Positions 36,463 through 44,025 of a stretch of DNA of 59,730 nt are shown one piece after another. The stretch comes from DAIRET01 sp036795455 (lineage in GTDB: Bacteria; Bacteroidota; Ignavibacteria; Ignavibacteriales; Ignavibacteriaceae), in assembly GCA_036795455.1 (NCBI GenBank), contig DAIRET010000003.1, forward strand, positions 1 through 59,730, in the 5' to 3' direction. A program made the translations under genes and the position numbers. Under the pieces are notes generated by a model. The model was not told where the DNA came from. It worked only from the letters and a program-made list of their open reading frames with translations, and did not search any database. Every line of letters begins with the position of its first letter. Within the stretch, counting starts at the first letter, position 1.

Positions 36463-38523
36463 ATGGAAGAAAAGAACGAAAACAAAGAAAAAAATAAAAA
36501 CCTGAAAATTCCGCCAAGAAACGATGGTAATAAACCGGATGATAATTTCGACTGGTCGAAAATAATCCGCATGGTTTTCGGTTGGGGTGCCGTTATTGTC
36601 GCCGCCGTTATTGTTTTGCAGCTCTTCGGCAAAGGAGAAGCTACTTATGTAGAAATTCCATATCCGCAATATCAAAAACTGCTTAACGATGATAAAATAC
36701 TTAAAGCTAAAGTTACAAAAGCAGATATTAACGACTACTACTTCAAAGCCGAACTTAAAGGAGAAGAGTTTGTTACAATTAACAATAAGGAAATAAAAGT
36801 CCGCCAGATTTCAGTTTACCTCCCCGAACCGATTATAAAAGACCAGGAAGAAATTTGGAAAGCAAGAAATATCGATTATTCTTTCGATAAACAGTCAAAT
36901 GAATGGCTTAATGTGCTGATTGGGATTATCCCGTGGATTTTGATTATCGCTATCTGGATAATTTTTATGAGAAGAATGCAAGGGGGTGCCGGCGGAAGCC
37001 GTGGTATTTTCAGCTTTGGAAAAAGTAAAGCTAAATTAATCGGTCAATCTTCAAATAAAGTTACATTCAAAGACGTTGCAGGTGCTGATGAAGCAAAACT
37101 TGAATTACAGGAAATAATAGAGTTTTTAAAAGAGCCGACGAAATTCCAAAAGTTGGGCGGTAAAATTCCGCGCGGTGTTTTGATGCTGGGACCTCCCGGA
37201 ACGGGTAAAACGTTACTTGCAAGGGCAGTGGCTGGTGAAGCCGGTGTTCCATTCTTTTCGATAAGCGGTGCGGATTTTGTTGAGATGTTTGTAGGAGTAG
37301 GTGCAAGCCGTGTGCGTGATTTATTTGAACAGGGAAAGAAAAACGCTCCTTGTATTATTTTTATTGATGAAATTGATGCCGTTGGAAGACAACGGGGAGC
37401 CGGATTAGGCGGCGGGCATGATGAACGTGAACAAACTCTTAACCAGCTTCTTGTTGAAATGGACGGATTCGAGCAAAACAGCGGCGTAATTATAATGGCT
37501 GCCACAAACAGGCCGGATGTTCTTGATCCCGCATTATTACGTCCCGGAAGATTCGACAGGCAGATTGTTGTCGATCGCCCCGATATTAAAGGAAGAGAAG
37601 GAATTCTGAAGGTACATACAAGAAAAATTCCGCTTGATTCGGGTGTTGATTTGCAGGTGCTTGCTAAAGGTACTCCCGGACTTGCCGGCGCGGAATTAGC
37701 AAATCTTGTTAATGAAGCTGCATTACTCGCTGCCCGGAAAAATAAACCATGCGTAGAAATGGATGATTTTGAAGAGGCAAAAGATAAAGTAATGATGGGA
37801 ATGGAAAGGAAAAGTCTGATAATCTCTGAAAAAGAGAAAAAAATGACTGCCTACCACGAAATCGGGCACGTTCTTGTTGCCAAACGTTTACCCGAAGCTG
37901 ACCCGGTTCATAAAGTAACTATCATTCCCCGTGGGCGGGCTTTGGGCGTTACAAGCTATCTACCGGTAGATGAAAAACACACTTATTCAAAAGGGTATCT
38001 TGAAGCGATAATAACTTATGCGCTTGGCGGACGTGCTGCAGAACTATTAATATTCAATCATTTGACAACGGGCGCCGGGAACGATATCGAAAAAGCAACC
38101 GGCATTGCACGCAAAATGGTTTGTGAATGGGGAATGAGCGAGAAACTTGGTCCTCTTACTTACGGAGGCAAACAGGAAGAAATATTCCTCGGCAGAGAAA
38201 TTCAAAGACACCGCGACTACAGCGAAAAAACTGCGGTTGAAATTGATGAGGAAATTAAGTCTATTGTTAATCAAGGAATGCAAAGAGCCGACAAGATTCT
38301 AAGAGAAGACATAGAACTGCTTCATAAACTTGCCAAGGAATTGCTTGAAAGAGAAATTCTTGACGGTGAAGAGATAGATAAACTAATGCAAGGCGAAGAA
38401 CTCCCTCCATCGAAAAGAAGCGAAAAAAACGGCGGACAAAACGGAGATGTCCCGGATCATGTAAAAAAATTAATCGAGCAAAGGAAACCTCAAAATCCTG
38501 ATACCGAACATGAATCAAATTGA
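36463..38523 (+). CDS. ftsH: ATP-dependent zinc metalloprotease FtsH
   Basis: Two membrane helices (about 29-50 and 148-170) flank a periplasmic domain. The AAA domain has Walker A GPPGTGKT (243-250), Walker B IIFIDEIDAVGRQRG and the second region of homology MAATNRPDVLDPALLRPGRF. The zinc protease site is HEIGH (465-469) in TAYHEIGHVLVAKR. FtsH degrades misfolded membrane proteins and regulators such as LpxC in many bacteria. The charged Asn/Lys/Glu N terminus is normal for Bacteroidota-type members. The last 14 bases overlap the next gene. Confidence 0.98.
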   Translation: MEEKNENKEKNKNLKIPPRNDGNKPDDNFDWSKIIRMVFGWGAVIVAAVIVLQLFGKGEATYVEIPYPQYQKLLNDDKILKAKVTKADINDYYFKAELKGEEFVTINNKEIKVRQISVYLPEPIIKDQEEIWKARNIDYSFDKQSNEWLNVLIGIIPWILIIAIWIIFMRRMQGGAGGSRGIFSFGKSKAKLIGQSSNKVTFKDVAGADEAKLELQEIIEFLKEPTKFQKLGGKIPRGVLMLGPPGTGKTLLARAVAGEAGVPFFSISGADFVEMFVGVGASRVRDLFEQGKKNAPCIIFIDEIDAVGRQRGAGLGGGHDEREQTLNQLLVEMDGFEQNSGVIIMAATNRPDVLDPALLRPGRFDRQIVVDRPDIKGREGILKVHTRKIPLDSGVDLQVLAKGTPGLAGAELANLVNEAALLAARKNKPCVEMDDFEEAKDKVMMGMERKSLIISEKEKKMTAYHEIGHVLVAKRLPEADPVHKVTIIPRGRALGVTSYLPVDEKHTYSKGYLEAIITYALGGRAAELLIFNHLTTGAGNDIEKATGIARKMVCEWGMSEKLGPLTYGGKQEEIFLGREIQRHRDYSEKTAVEIDEEIKSIVNQGMQRADKILREDIELLHKLAKELLEREILDGEEIDKLMQGEELPPSKRSEKNGGQNGDVPDHVKKLIEQRKPQNPDTEHESN

Positions 38524-39178
38524 TAACGGTACAATAGGATATAAAGAAGAGGTTGTTAGAAAGCTGATTCATTTTTGCAGCCTCTCTATTCCGATTATTT
38601 ATTACTTTATAACCCGTGATGCCGCCATACTGATACTCGGTATTTTTACATTCGCATTTTTAATTGCCGATGTTTCAAGGTATTTATTCCCTTCTATAGG
38701 GAATTTTTTTTATTTCATTTTCGGTTTCCTTTTAAGAAAACATGAGAGGGACAGTAAGAAGAAAAACCTGAACGGCGCTACATACGTTTTTATTTCCGCT
38801 CTTGCGTGCGTTATTATTTTCCCTAAAGTAATCTTTATTACGGGCTTCGTAATATTGATTATTAGCGATTCAATGGCTGCCCTAATCGGAAGAAGATTCG
38901 GTAAACATAAATTTCTTTTTAAAAGCCTTGAGGGAACTTTAGCTTTTTTTGTTAGTGCAATAATCGTAGTTTTATTTACTCCGAAGGTGGAGTATAGTAT
39001 ACTCGAATATTTAATCGGTTTTATCGCTGCAGGTGTCGGGGCAATTGTAGAAAATATATCGTTCGGATTTGCCGACGACAACCTTTCTATCCCGCTTTCA
39101 ATCGGGATAGTCATGTGGATACTGTATTCGATTATGTTACCCGATTTACAATTAATCTTAAATAACGTCCCTTTATGA
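38510..39178 (+). CDS. diacylglycerol/polyprenol kinase-family integral membrane protein
   Basis: About six membrane helices are present. Family signatures are EEVVRKLIHFCSLSIP at the start, IISDSMAALIGRRFGKHK in the middle and KSLEGTLAFFVSAIIVV, then VGAIVENISFGFADDNLSIP near the end. This matches the SEC59/DGK1/VTE5 group, enzymes that phosphorylate dolichol, diacylglycerol or phytol with CTP; a CTP:phosphatidate cytidylyltransferase is a related alternative. Its start overlaps ftsH by 14 bases, and the end overlaps the next ATG (ATGA), so it is tightly coupled. Confidence 0.85.
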   Translation: MNQIDNGTIGYKEEVVRKLIHFCSLSIPIIYYFITRDAAILILGIFTFAFLIADVSRYLFPSIGNFFYFIFGFLLRKHERDSKKKNLNGATYVFISALACVIIFPKVIFITGFVILIISDSMAALIGRRFGKHKFLFKSLEGTLAFFVSAIIVVLFTPKVEYSILEYLIGFIAAGVGAIVENISFGFADDNLSIPLSIGIVMWILYSIMLPDLQLILNNVPL

Positions 39179-40266
39179 TTATGAAAAAGTTTTTTATTGT
39201 TTCGGTTCTAATGGTTTTTGCATTACTCGGTCTTAATTGCAAAACAACTTTGAAACCCGCTATGGGAGAAGAAGACGAGGTGATAGTTGTTGCTGATTCT
39301 ATTGAATTTGTTACAATGGAGCACTCCTTACGGCAGGTGTTTGAAAAAGAGATTTTTACACCACAGCCGGAAAAACTTTTTTATATCCGCAGAATAAACT
39401 ATGATGAACTCGAAAGGTTTAAAAACAGAAAAAACATTGTTTTCGCTGCCCCGATTAACTCAGGTTCGGATGTATCGAAATTTATAGAAACCTCGGTTGA
39501 TTCTTCGGCAAAAGAAAAGATATTGAAAGGTGAATCGTCCTATATTTTCAGATATGATTTATGGGCAAAAAACCAGATTGTTATTCTAATAAGTTCCGAT
39601 GATATTCAATCAATGGAATTCGCAATAATGAATAATGCAGACAAGTTTCTTTATACGCTTCAAAAGATTTCGGATAAACGATTGTCCGAAAGTACATACA
39701 ACTCACGATACGAAAATAAAAAACTGCAAGCTCAATTGCTAAAGAACTATGGATGGATGGTGTATTGCCAGGCTGATTATGTCCTTGCTGTTGACCGTCC
39801 CGACAAGAATTTTGTCTGGCTGCGACGTTCACCGGATACAGCCATGGAACGATGGATTTTTATAAGTTGGGTTGATAATGCCACTCCTGAATATTTAAAT
39901 GCCGACTCTATTTATGCAATTCGCAACCGTCTGACCAAAGAGTTTTATCGCACATCGGACGATAACGATTATGTTGAAATAGCAGATTCTGCGATTGCTC
40001 CGGTTGAGGTAAATTTTAAGGGACGATATGCTCTTTTTACTCAAGGATTATGGAGAACAACGGATAAATTTATGGGAGGACCTTTTATTAATTATACCTT
40101 TTATGATGAGGCTGCAAAGCGGATTTATGTTCTTGACGGTTCTGTTTTTGCCCCCAAGTTTTATAAAAGAAAAATTATTCAGCAGGTTGATGTAATCTTG
40201 CAGACATTTTTATCGAAGGAAGAAATGTCCAAGGATTGGATTGAAGACTTAATGGATGAATTATAA
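39175..40266 (+). CDS. DUF4837-family lipoprotein
   Basis: The signal MIMKKFFIVSVLMVFALL ends GLNC with a possible lipid-modified Cys22, though Asn at -1 is not ideal. The 340-residue mature part includes SYIFRYDLWAKNQIVILIS, then VWLRRSPDTAMERWIFISW and FKGRYALFTQGLWRTTDKF, which matches the Bacteroidota DUF4837 family of unknown function as I remember it. The start overlaps the kinase stop by 4 bases. It is the last gene of the greA operon and is convergent with the SpoU methyltransferase, 18 bases away. Confidence 0.75.
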   Translation: MIMKKFFIVSVLMVFALLGLNCKTTLKPAMGEEDEVIVVADSIEFVTMEHSLRQVFEKEIFTPQPEKLFYIRRINYDELERFKNRKNIVFAAPINSGSDVSKFIETSVDSSAKEKILKGESSYIFRYDLWAKNQIVILISSDDIQSMEFAIMNNADKFLYTLQKISDKRLSESTYNSRYENKKLQAQLLKNYGWMVYCQADYVLAVDRPDKNFVWLRRSPDTAMERWIFISWVDNATPEYLNADSIYAIRNRLTKEFYRTSDDNDYVEIADSAIAPVEVNFKGRYALFTQGLWRTTDKFMGGPFINYTFYDEAAKRIYVLDGSVFAPKFYKRKIIQQVDVILQTFLSKEEMSKDWIEDLMDEL

Positions 40267-40284
40267 CTTGCTTTGTAAAGGAAT

Positions 40285-40827
40285 TTATTCTTTAGCTTTA
40301 TTAAATAGTTTTCTGAATTCATAAATTGCTATTCCGTATGCAACGGATACGTTAAGCGATTGTTTTATCCCGTACTGCGGTATTTCAATCGAATAATCGC
40401 ACAATTCAATCAATTCCTGCGGAACCCCGGTAATCTCATTCCCTACCAGTAAACATACCGGGAACGGATTTTCATTTATTTCATAAAACGGGATGCTTTT
40501 ATCCGTCTGCTCTAATGCGCAGATTTTTACTCCTTTATTTTTTAGCTCTAATAGAAGTGTTTTGGGGTCTTTAACATACTCCCAGTTTACACTTTGCGTT
40601 GAGCCCAAAGCTGTTTTTAGTATTTCTTTTTTTGGCGGGTGAGGCGTATAACCGCATAAATATAGTTTTTCAATCATTGCTCCGTCGGATGTTCTGAATA
40701 TGGACCCGACATTGTAATTGCTTCTTATGTTTATCAAAACAGCATAAACCGGCACTTTATCAACATTTGAAATAGTATCTAATGTGCTTCTATTGCTGGA
40801 GATTTCATCGTGAGTAAGTTTTCGCAT
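40285..40827 (-). CDS. SpoU/TrmH-family RNA 2'-O-methyltransferase
   Basis: SPOUT motif 1 is NIRSNYNVGSIFRTSDGA, motif 2 is VCLLVGNEITGVPQEL, and motif 3 is IKQSLNVSVAYGIAIYEF. These form the knotted SAM site. The 180-residue length without an N-terminal RNA-binding domain resembles TrmL- or TrmH-like single-domain enzymes. The exact RNA target cannot be decided. It follows rlmN by 66 bases on the same strand and is likely co-transcribed, giving a pair of RNA-modifying enzymes. Confidence 0.9.
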   Translation of the reverse strand: MRKLTHDEISSNRSTLDTISNVDKVPVYAVLINIRSNYNVGSIFRTSDGAMIEKLYLCGYTPHPPKKEILKTALGSTQSVNWEYVKDPKTLLLELKNKGVKICALEQTDKSIPFYEINENPFPVCLLVGNEITGVPQELIELCDYSIEIPQYGIKQSLNVSVAYGIAIYEFRKLFNKAKE

Positions 40828-40893
40828 TTTATAGTGAATTTACTTCATTTTAATAATGAATGAATCGAATTGAAATGGATTCTACGCAAAAGA

Positions 40894-42003
40894 TTAAAAC
40901 TCTTCCGCGTAATCCACAGAAGGCGAACTTAAATTTCCTTCAAAAGCAAGCTGTCCGCAAGCCGCAGAAATATCATCTCCCTGCGTATCTCTTACAAACA
41001 CCGAGACATTATTTTCTCTAAGTGCGGTAACAAACTTGTCAATCACGTATAATGAAGTCGGTTCAAGTTCTGCGGACAAACCCTCGGGATTCATATGCTT
41101 AATTGAATTAAAAGGAATTACATTGATTTTTGAAGGAATTTGTCTGCTTAACTTGACTAGTTGAGCAATATCTTCGTCCCTGTCATTAATATCTTTCAGC
41201 ATTATATATTCGAATGTAATCCGTCGATTTGTCTTTTTATAATAATAGTCCAAAAAGTTCAGATTTGTTCCGAGTGAATACTTTTTGTTCAGCGGTATTA
41301 ATGAAGAGCGGATGTCCTCAAAACATGAATGAAGCGAAAATGCTAATTTTACTTTAAGTCCGCTGTCGGCAAGATATTTAATTTTTTGAGGAATCCCTAC
41401 GGTAGATACAGTTATTTTACTTAGACTAATGTTTGTATTCTTCTCAGCAGCAAAAATCCGGATTGACCTTAAAACCTCTTTGAAATTTAATAGCGGTTCT
41501 CCCATTCCCATATAAACGATATTTGTAATTTGTTGTTCCGAGTTCTTTTGAGCAAGCAGATATTGATCAAAAATTTCACCGGATGTAAGGTTCTTTTTGA
41601 ATCCCATTACTCCCGTTGCACAGAATTTACAATCAAGCGGACAGCCTATTTGAGAAGAGACACATAAAGTGATACGATCATCGTCCGGAATAAGTACGGA
41701 CTCTATTAACATGTCTTCCCGGGTTTTAAACAAAAACTTTTTTGTCCCCGAATTTGCAGATTGTTTAACCTCTACTAATTCAAGTGTCATCATAATAGAC
41801 TTTTCATGGAGTTTTTGACGCAGAACTTTTGGAATGTTCCCCATATCATCAAAACTTGTAACGAGGTGGTTGTACATCCAGTTAAACACTTGTTCACCTC
41901 TAAAACTCGGTTCACCTATGCTAAAAAAGAAATTTTTAAGTTCTTTTATTGTGAGTCCTTTTAGCTGCCTTTTTTCCTCGTTTGAAATTTTATTCTCTTC
42001 CAT
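40894..42003 (-). CDS. rlmN: dual-specificity RNA methyltransferase RlmN (23S rRNA A2503 / tRNA A37)
   Basis: The radical-SAM CxxxCxxC site is QIGCPLDCKFCATGVMGF. Other family signatures are KFLFKTREDMLIESVLIP, NIVYMGMGEPLLNF and FVRDTQGDDISAACGQL, whose Cys is the second methylation cysteine; the first is the Cys of the Phe-Cys-Ala segment's cluster. The N-terminal helical accessory domain contains FRGEQVFNWMYNH. 369 residues is standard. The start at ATG 42003 lies 50 bases after a promoter-like TATATTTG on the minus strand. Confidence 0.97.
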   Translation of the reverse strand: MEENKISNEEKRQLKGLTIKELKNFFFSIGEPSFRGEQVFNWMYNHLVTSFDDMGNIPKVLRQKLHEKSIMMTLELVEVKQSANSGTKKFLFKTREDMLIESVLIPDDDRITLCVSSQIGCPLDCKFCATGVMGFKKNLTSGEIFDQYLLAQKNSEQQITNIVYMGMGEPLLNFKEVLRSIRIFAAEKNTNISLSKITVSTVGIPQKIKYLADSGLKVKLAFSLHSCFEDIRSSLIPLNKKYSLGTNLNFLDYYYKKTNRRITFEYIMLKDINDRDEDIAQLVKLSRQIPSKINVIPFNSIKHMNPEGLSAELEPTSLYVIDKFVTALRENNVSVFVRDTQGDDISAACGQLAFEGNLSSPSVDYAEEF

Positions 42004-42052
42004 ACCACATTAATAATTGTTTTGAAGAATACCCGATTTTTATCTTTTGTTA

Positions 42053-42083
42053 CAAATATAGCAAATACATGAATGTTATAAAA
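42053..42083 (-). promoter_or_regulatory. candidate promoter for rlmN
   Basis: On the minus strand, TTT (42081-42083, one base off TTG), 20 bases, then TATATTTG (42053-42060), a full match to TAnnTTTG. Confidence 0.4.
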
Positions 42084-42262
42084 CTATTTCAATTTGTTTC
42101 ACCAAGATTATACAATGTTAAACTATTATTCTAAATGGTGATGTGCTTTTAATCAAATCATACCTCATAAACAAGTCAAGAAAATGCAAATCTATACGGA
42201 AATCCCGCCGCCCAGAGTAAAAGCAATTAAGAAAGAGTTGTTCATAAATTTTCGCAAAATCA

Positions 42263-42294
42263 TTGGGGAGGCACCCAATGATTATATACCTTTG
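42263..42294 (+). promoter_or_regulatory. candidate upstream promoter (P1) of the zinc-ribbon/rpsU operon
   Basis: TTG (42263-42265), 21 bases, then TACCTTTG (42287-42294). The TTG and spacer contain most of the 10-bp inverted repeat at 42258-42283, so a DNA-binding protein at that palindrome could control P1. Confidence 0.4.
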
Positions 42295-42332
42295 CCATGT
42301 TCAAAATGTACAGGTGATTCTACATTTTTTAA

Positions 42333-42363
42333 TTGCAAAATTATTCAAATTTCAATATATTTG
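42333..42363 (+). promoter_or_regulatory. candidate downstream promoter (P2) of the zinc-ribbon/rpsU operon
   Basis: TTG (42333-42335), exactly 20 bases, then TATATTTG (42356-42363), a full match to TAnnTTTG. It is 30 bases before the ATG at 42394, with AAGG in between. Confidence 0.55.
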
Positions 42364-42393
42364 CAGTCTGTTAAAAGGATAATAAGGTTTAGT

Positions 42394-42789
42394 ATGGCAA
42401 GAACGAAGAATATAGAAGCCTTTTGCGGTTTCTGTAATGCTGTTACCAAAATGGAACTTAGCGGGGATTCCACATTAAATCCCGCAGATAATAAAAAGTG
42501 GGCAAAATGCAAAAAGTGTAAACAGACTTCATTGATACAGTTAGAAGAAGTAGAAAAAGAGATTAAAATAACAGAAGAGAATATAGATTCGAGTGAATAT
42601 ACAACCTATTCGCCGCAAAAATCCTTTGGTGTTGGTCAATCCATTTACCACCAGGGCTGGGATGATTTCGGAGTTGTAGTGTCAAAGAATGTATTATCGA
42701 ACGGAAAAGGCTCTGTTTTGGTGAAATTTCAAAAATTAGGTCAGAAACAATTATTAGAAACGATAAAACAACCAGCTGAAGAGAGGTGA
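42394..42789 (+). CDS. zinc-ribbon protein with a CarD/Tudor-like C-terminal module, function unknown
   Basis: I use ATG 42394 (131 residues). Residues 1-45 hold two CxxC pairs, Cys11/14 (EAFCGFCNAV) and Cys39/42 (WAKCKKCKQTS), an evident zinc ribbon. After an acidic linker, residues about 75-122 read FGVGQSIYHQGWDDFGVVVS, then KGSVLVKFQKLGQKQLLE. This resembles the small SH3/Tudor-like barrels of CarD-type RNA polymerase-binding proteins, an inference from pattern only. The stop TGA lies inside the rpsU Shine-Dalgarno, so the two genes are coupled. It could be a transcription or ribosome-associated factor. Confidence 0.7.
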   Translation: MARTKNIEAFCGFCNAVTKMELSGDSTLNPADNKKWAKCKKCKQTSLIQLEEVEKEIKITEENIDSSEYTTYSPQKSFGVGQSIYHQGWDDFGVVVSKNVLSNGKGSVLVKFQKLGQKQLLETIKQPAEER

Positions 42790-42794
42790 ATTAA

Positions 42795-42986
42795 TTGGTA
42801 GGTATTACGATTCAAGAAAATGAGTCGATTGATAAAGCTCTAAAAAGATTCAAAAAGAAATACGAACGTTCAGGTGTTCTTAAAGAATTTAAAAAGAGGA
42901 CTTTCTTTGTGAAACCATCTGTAAAGAAAAGGATGGAGAAGATCAAAGCTGCCCGAAGAGCTCACAGATTTGATAACATTGATTAA
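42795..42986 (+). CDS. rpsU: 30S ribosomal protein bS21
   Basis: The 63-residue basic protein (ENESIDKALKRFKKKYERSG, ending KAARRAHRFDNID) is a typical bS21. The start is TTG at 42795, 5 bases after GAGGTGA (42783-42789), a 7-base match to the extended Shine-Dalgarno that also contains the stop codon of the zinc-ribbon gene. In Bacteroidia bS21 helps mask the anti-Shine-Dalgarno, and rpsU keeps a strong site; a similar control is possible here. A strong terminator follows. Confidence 0.96.
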   Translation: MVGITIQENESIDKALKRFKKKYERSGVLKEFKKRTFFVKPSVKKRMEKIKAARRAHRFDNID

Positions 42987-42987
42987 T

Positions 42988-43017
42988 AAAAAGCCCCGTT
43001 ATATCGGGGCTTTTTTT
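42988..43017. terminator. bidirectional terminator between rpsU and the LOG gene
   Basis: An 11-bp stem (42988-42998 with 43005-43015, arm AAAAAGCCCCG) and a 6-base loop, with A and T runs on the two sides. The loop holds the TAA stop codon (42999-43001) of the minus-strand LOG gene, so it must serve both transcripts. Confidence 0.9.
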
Positions 43018-43835
43018 GTTGTTCCCTTTAAATAGTTTTTCTCGAAGTGTTTTATTACCAAATCATATGTCTGGTCAATTGAACTGCTGAATTGTAGTAG
43101 ACTCATTTCGCTTTTGTTTATCATCCCGTTTTCAACAAGGGCGTCGAAATTTATTAAAGTCTTCCAATATTTTTCATCATACGCAATTATTAGTAATTTT
43201 TTCTTTATTTTTTCTGTTTGAATTAGTGTTAGCATTTCAAAAAGCTCGTCCATTGTACCGAATCCACCCGGAAAAACTATAAGCGCTTTTGCTAAATATG
43301 CGAACCAAAATTTTCTTGTAAAAAAGTAGTGAAATTCGAAACTGAGTTCTTCGGTTACGTAACGGTTTACGAACTGTTCAAAAGGGATGCTGATATTTAA
43401 GCCAACGGAGTGCCCGCCTGCTTGTTTTGCTCCCTTATTTGCAGCTTCCATTATACCGGGTCCACCGCCTGTACAAACCATGAAACGATTATCATTCAAC
43501 CCTAAACTCATCGACCATTTTGTTAATCTTTTTGACAATTGAACCGCATCTTCGTAATATTTCGACATCTTCAGATGATGCTGTGCTTGTCTCAACTGTT
43601 CGGCAAAATTGGGTGTTGTTTTGGGATTCGCCGCCTTGATCTTGTTAAACTCATCATTGGCTTCCTTTTTTGATTTTATTCTTGCCGAGCCGAAAAAGAC
43701 TATTGTATCAAGAATGTTATGTTTTTTAAATCTCGATTCAGGCTCAAGGTATTCCGCCAGCACCCTTAAAATTCTTGCATCAGCAGAATTAAGGAATTCA
43801 AGATTTGCATATGCTTTTTGTGGTTTTTTTACCAT
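42999..43835 (-). CDS. TIGR00730-type LOG-family Rossmann-fold protein
   Basis: The motifs RFMVCTGGGPGIMEAANKGA and ALIVFPGGFGTMDELFEML match the GGGxxGxM and PGGxGTxxE signatures of the LOG family with all key positions kept. LOG enzymes hydrolyse nucleoside 5'-monophosphates at the base-ribose bond. The 80-residue N-terminal helical extension and total of 278 residues resemble the longer PpnN-like or TIGR00730 members. It is distinct from the short LOG protein at 6725. The 3' end lies inside a bidirectional terminator. Confidence 0.88.
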   Translation of the reverse strand: MVKKPQKAYANLEFLNSADARILRVLAEYLEPESRFKKHNILDTIVFFGSARIKSKKEANDEFNKIKAANPKTTPNFAEQLRQAQHHLKMSKYYEDAVQLSKRLTKWSMSLGLNDNRFMVCTGGGPGIMEAANKGAKQAGGHSVGLNISIPFEQFVNRYVTEELSFEFHYFFTRKFWFAYLAKALIVFPGGFGTMDELFEMLTLIQTEKIKKKLLIIAYDEKYWKTLINFDALVENGMINKSEMSLLQFSSSIDQTYDLVIKHFEKNYLKGTTKKAPI

Positions 43836-44025
43836 AATTGTACCATTGTTTTTTTAATATTTCTGTATAGTATTGGCAGATTTAGTTTGAAACGCAGAAA
43901 ATCTTTAACATACCATAAAGAAGGATTGAACGGTTTACAAACTATTAATATCTTGCACATCAATATAATTATTTTTCTATTAATTAAATTGAGTGTAAGA
44001 TTTTGACTATACTCTCCAAGGAAAC

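Larger units (their letters stand above)
42004..42393. other. 390-bp divergent regulatory region between rlmN and the zinc-ribbon gene
   Basis: It holds the rlmN promoter candidate on the minus strand, then two plus-strand promoter-like pairs and two hairpins. A perfect 10-bp inverted repeat lies at 42258-42267 with 42274-42283 (arm AATCATTGGG, 6-base loop). A weaker 8-bp stem lies at 42303-42310 with 42321-42328, followed by TT. The frame from 42184 is open into the zinc-ribbon gene, but the extra 70 residues are not protein-like. Confidence 0.6.

Noticed and set aside
38510..38523. 14-base overlap of ftsH with the kinase gene as a possible frameshift
   Set aside because: Both proteins have intact, family-typical ends, so this is ordinary gene overlap.
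42184..42393. 70-codon in-frame extension upstream of the zinc-ribbon protein
   Set aside because: The sequence is a regulatory region with two promoter-like pairs and two hairpins, and ATG 42394 has AAGG upstream.
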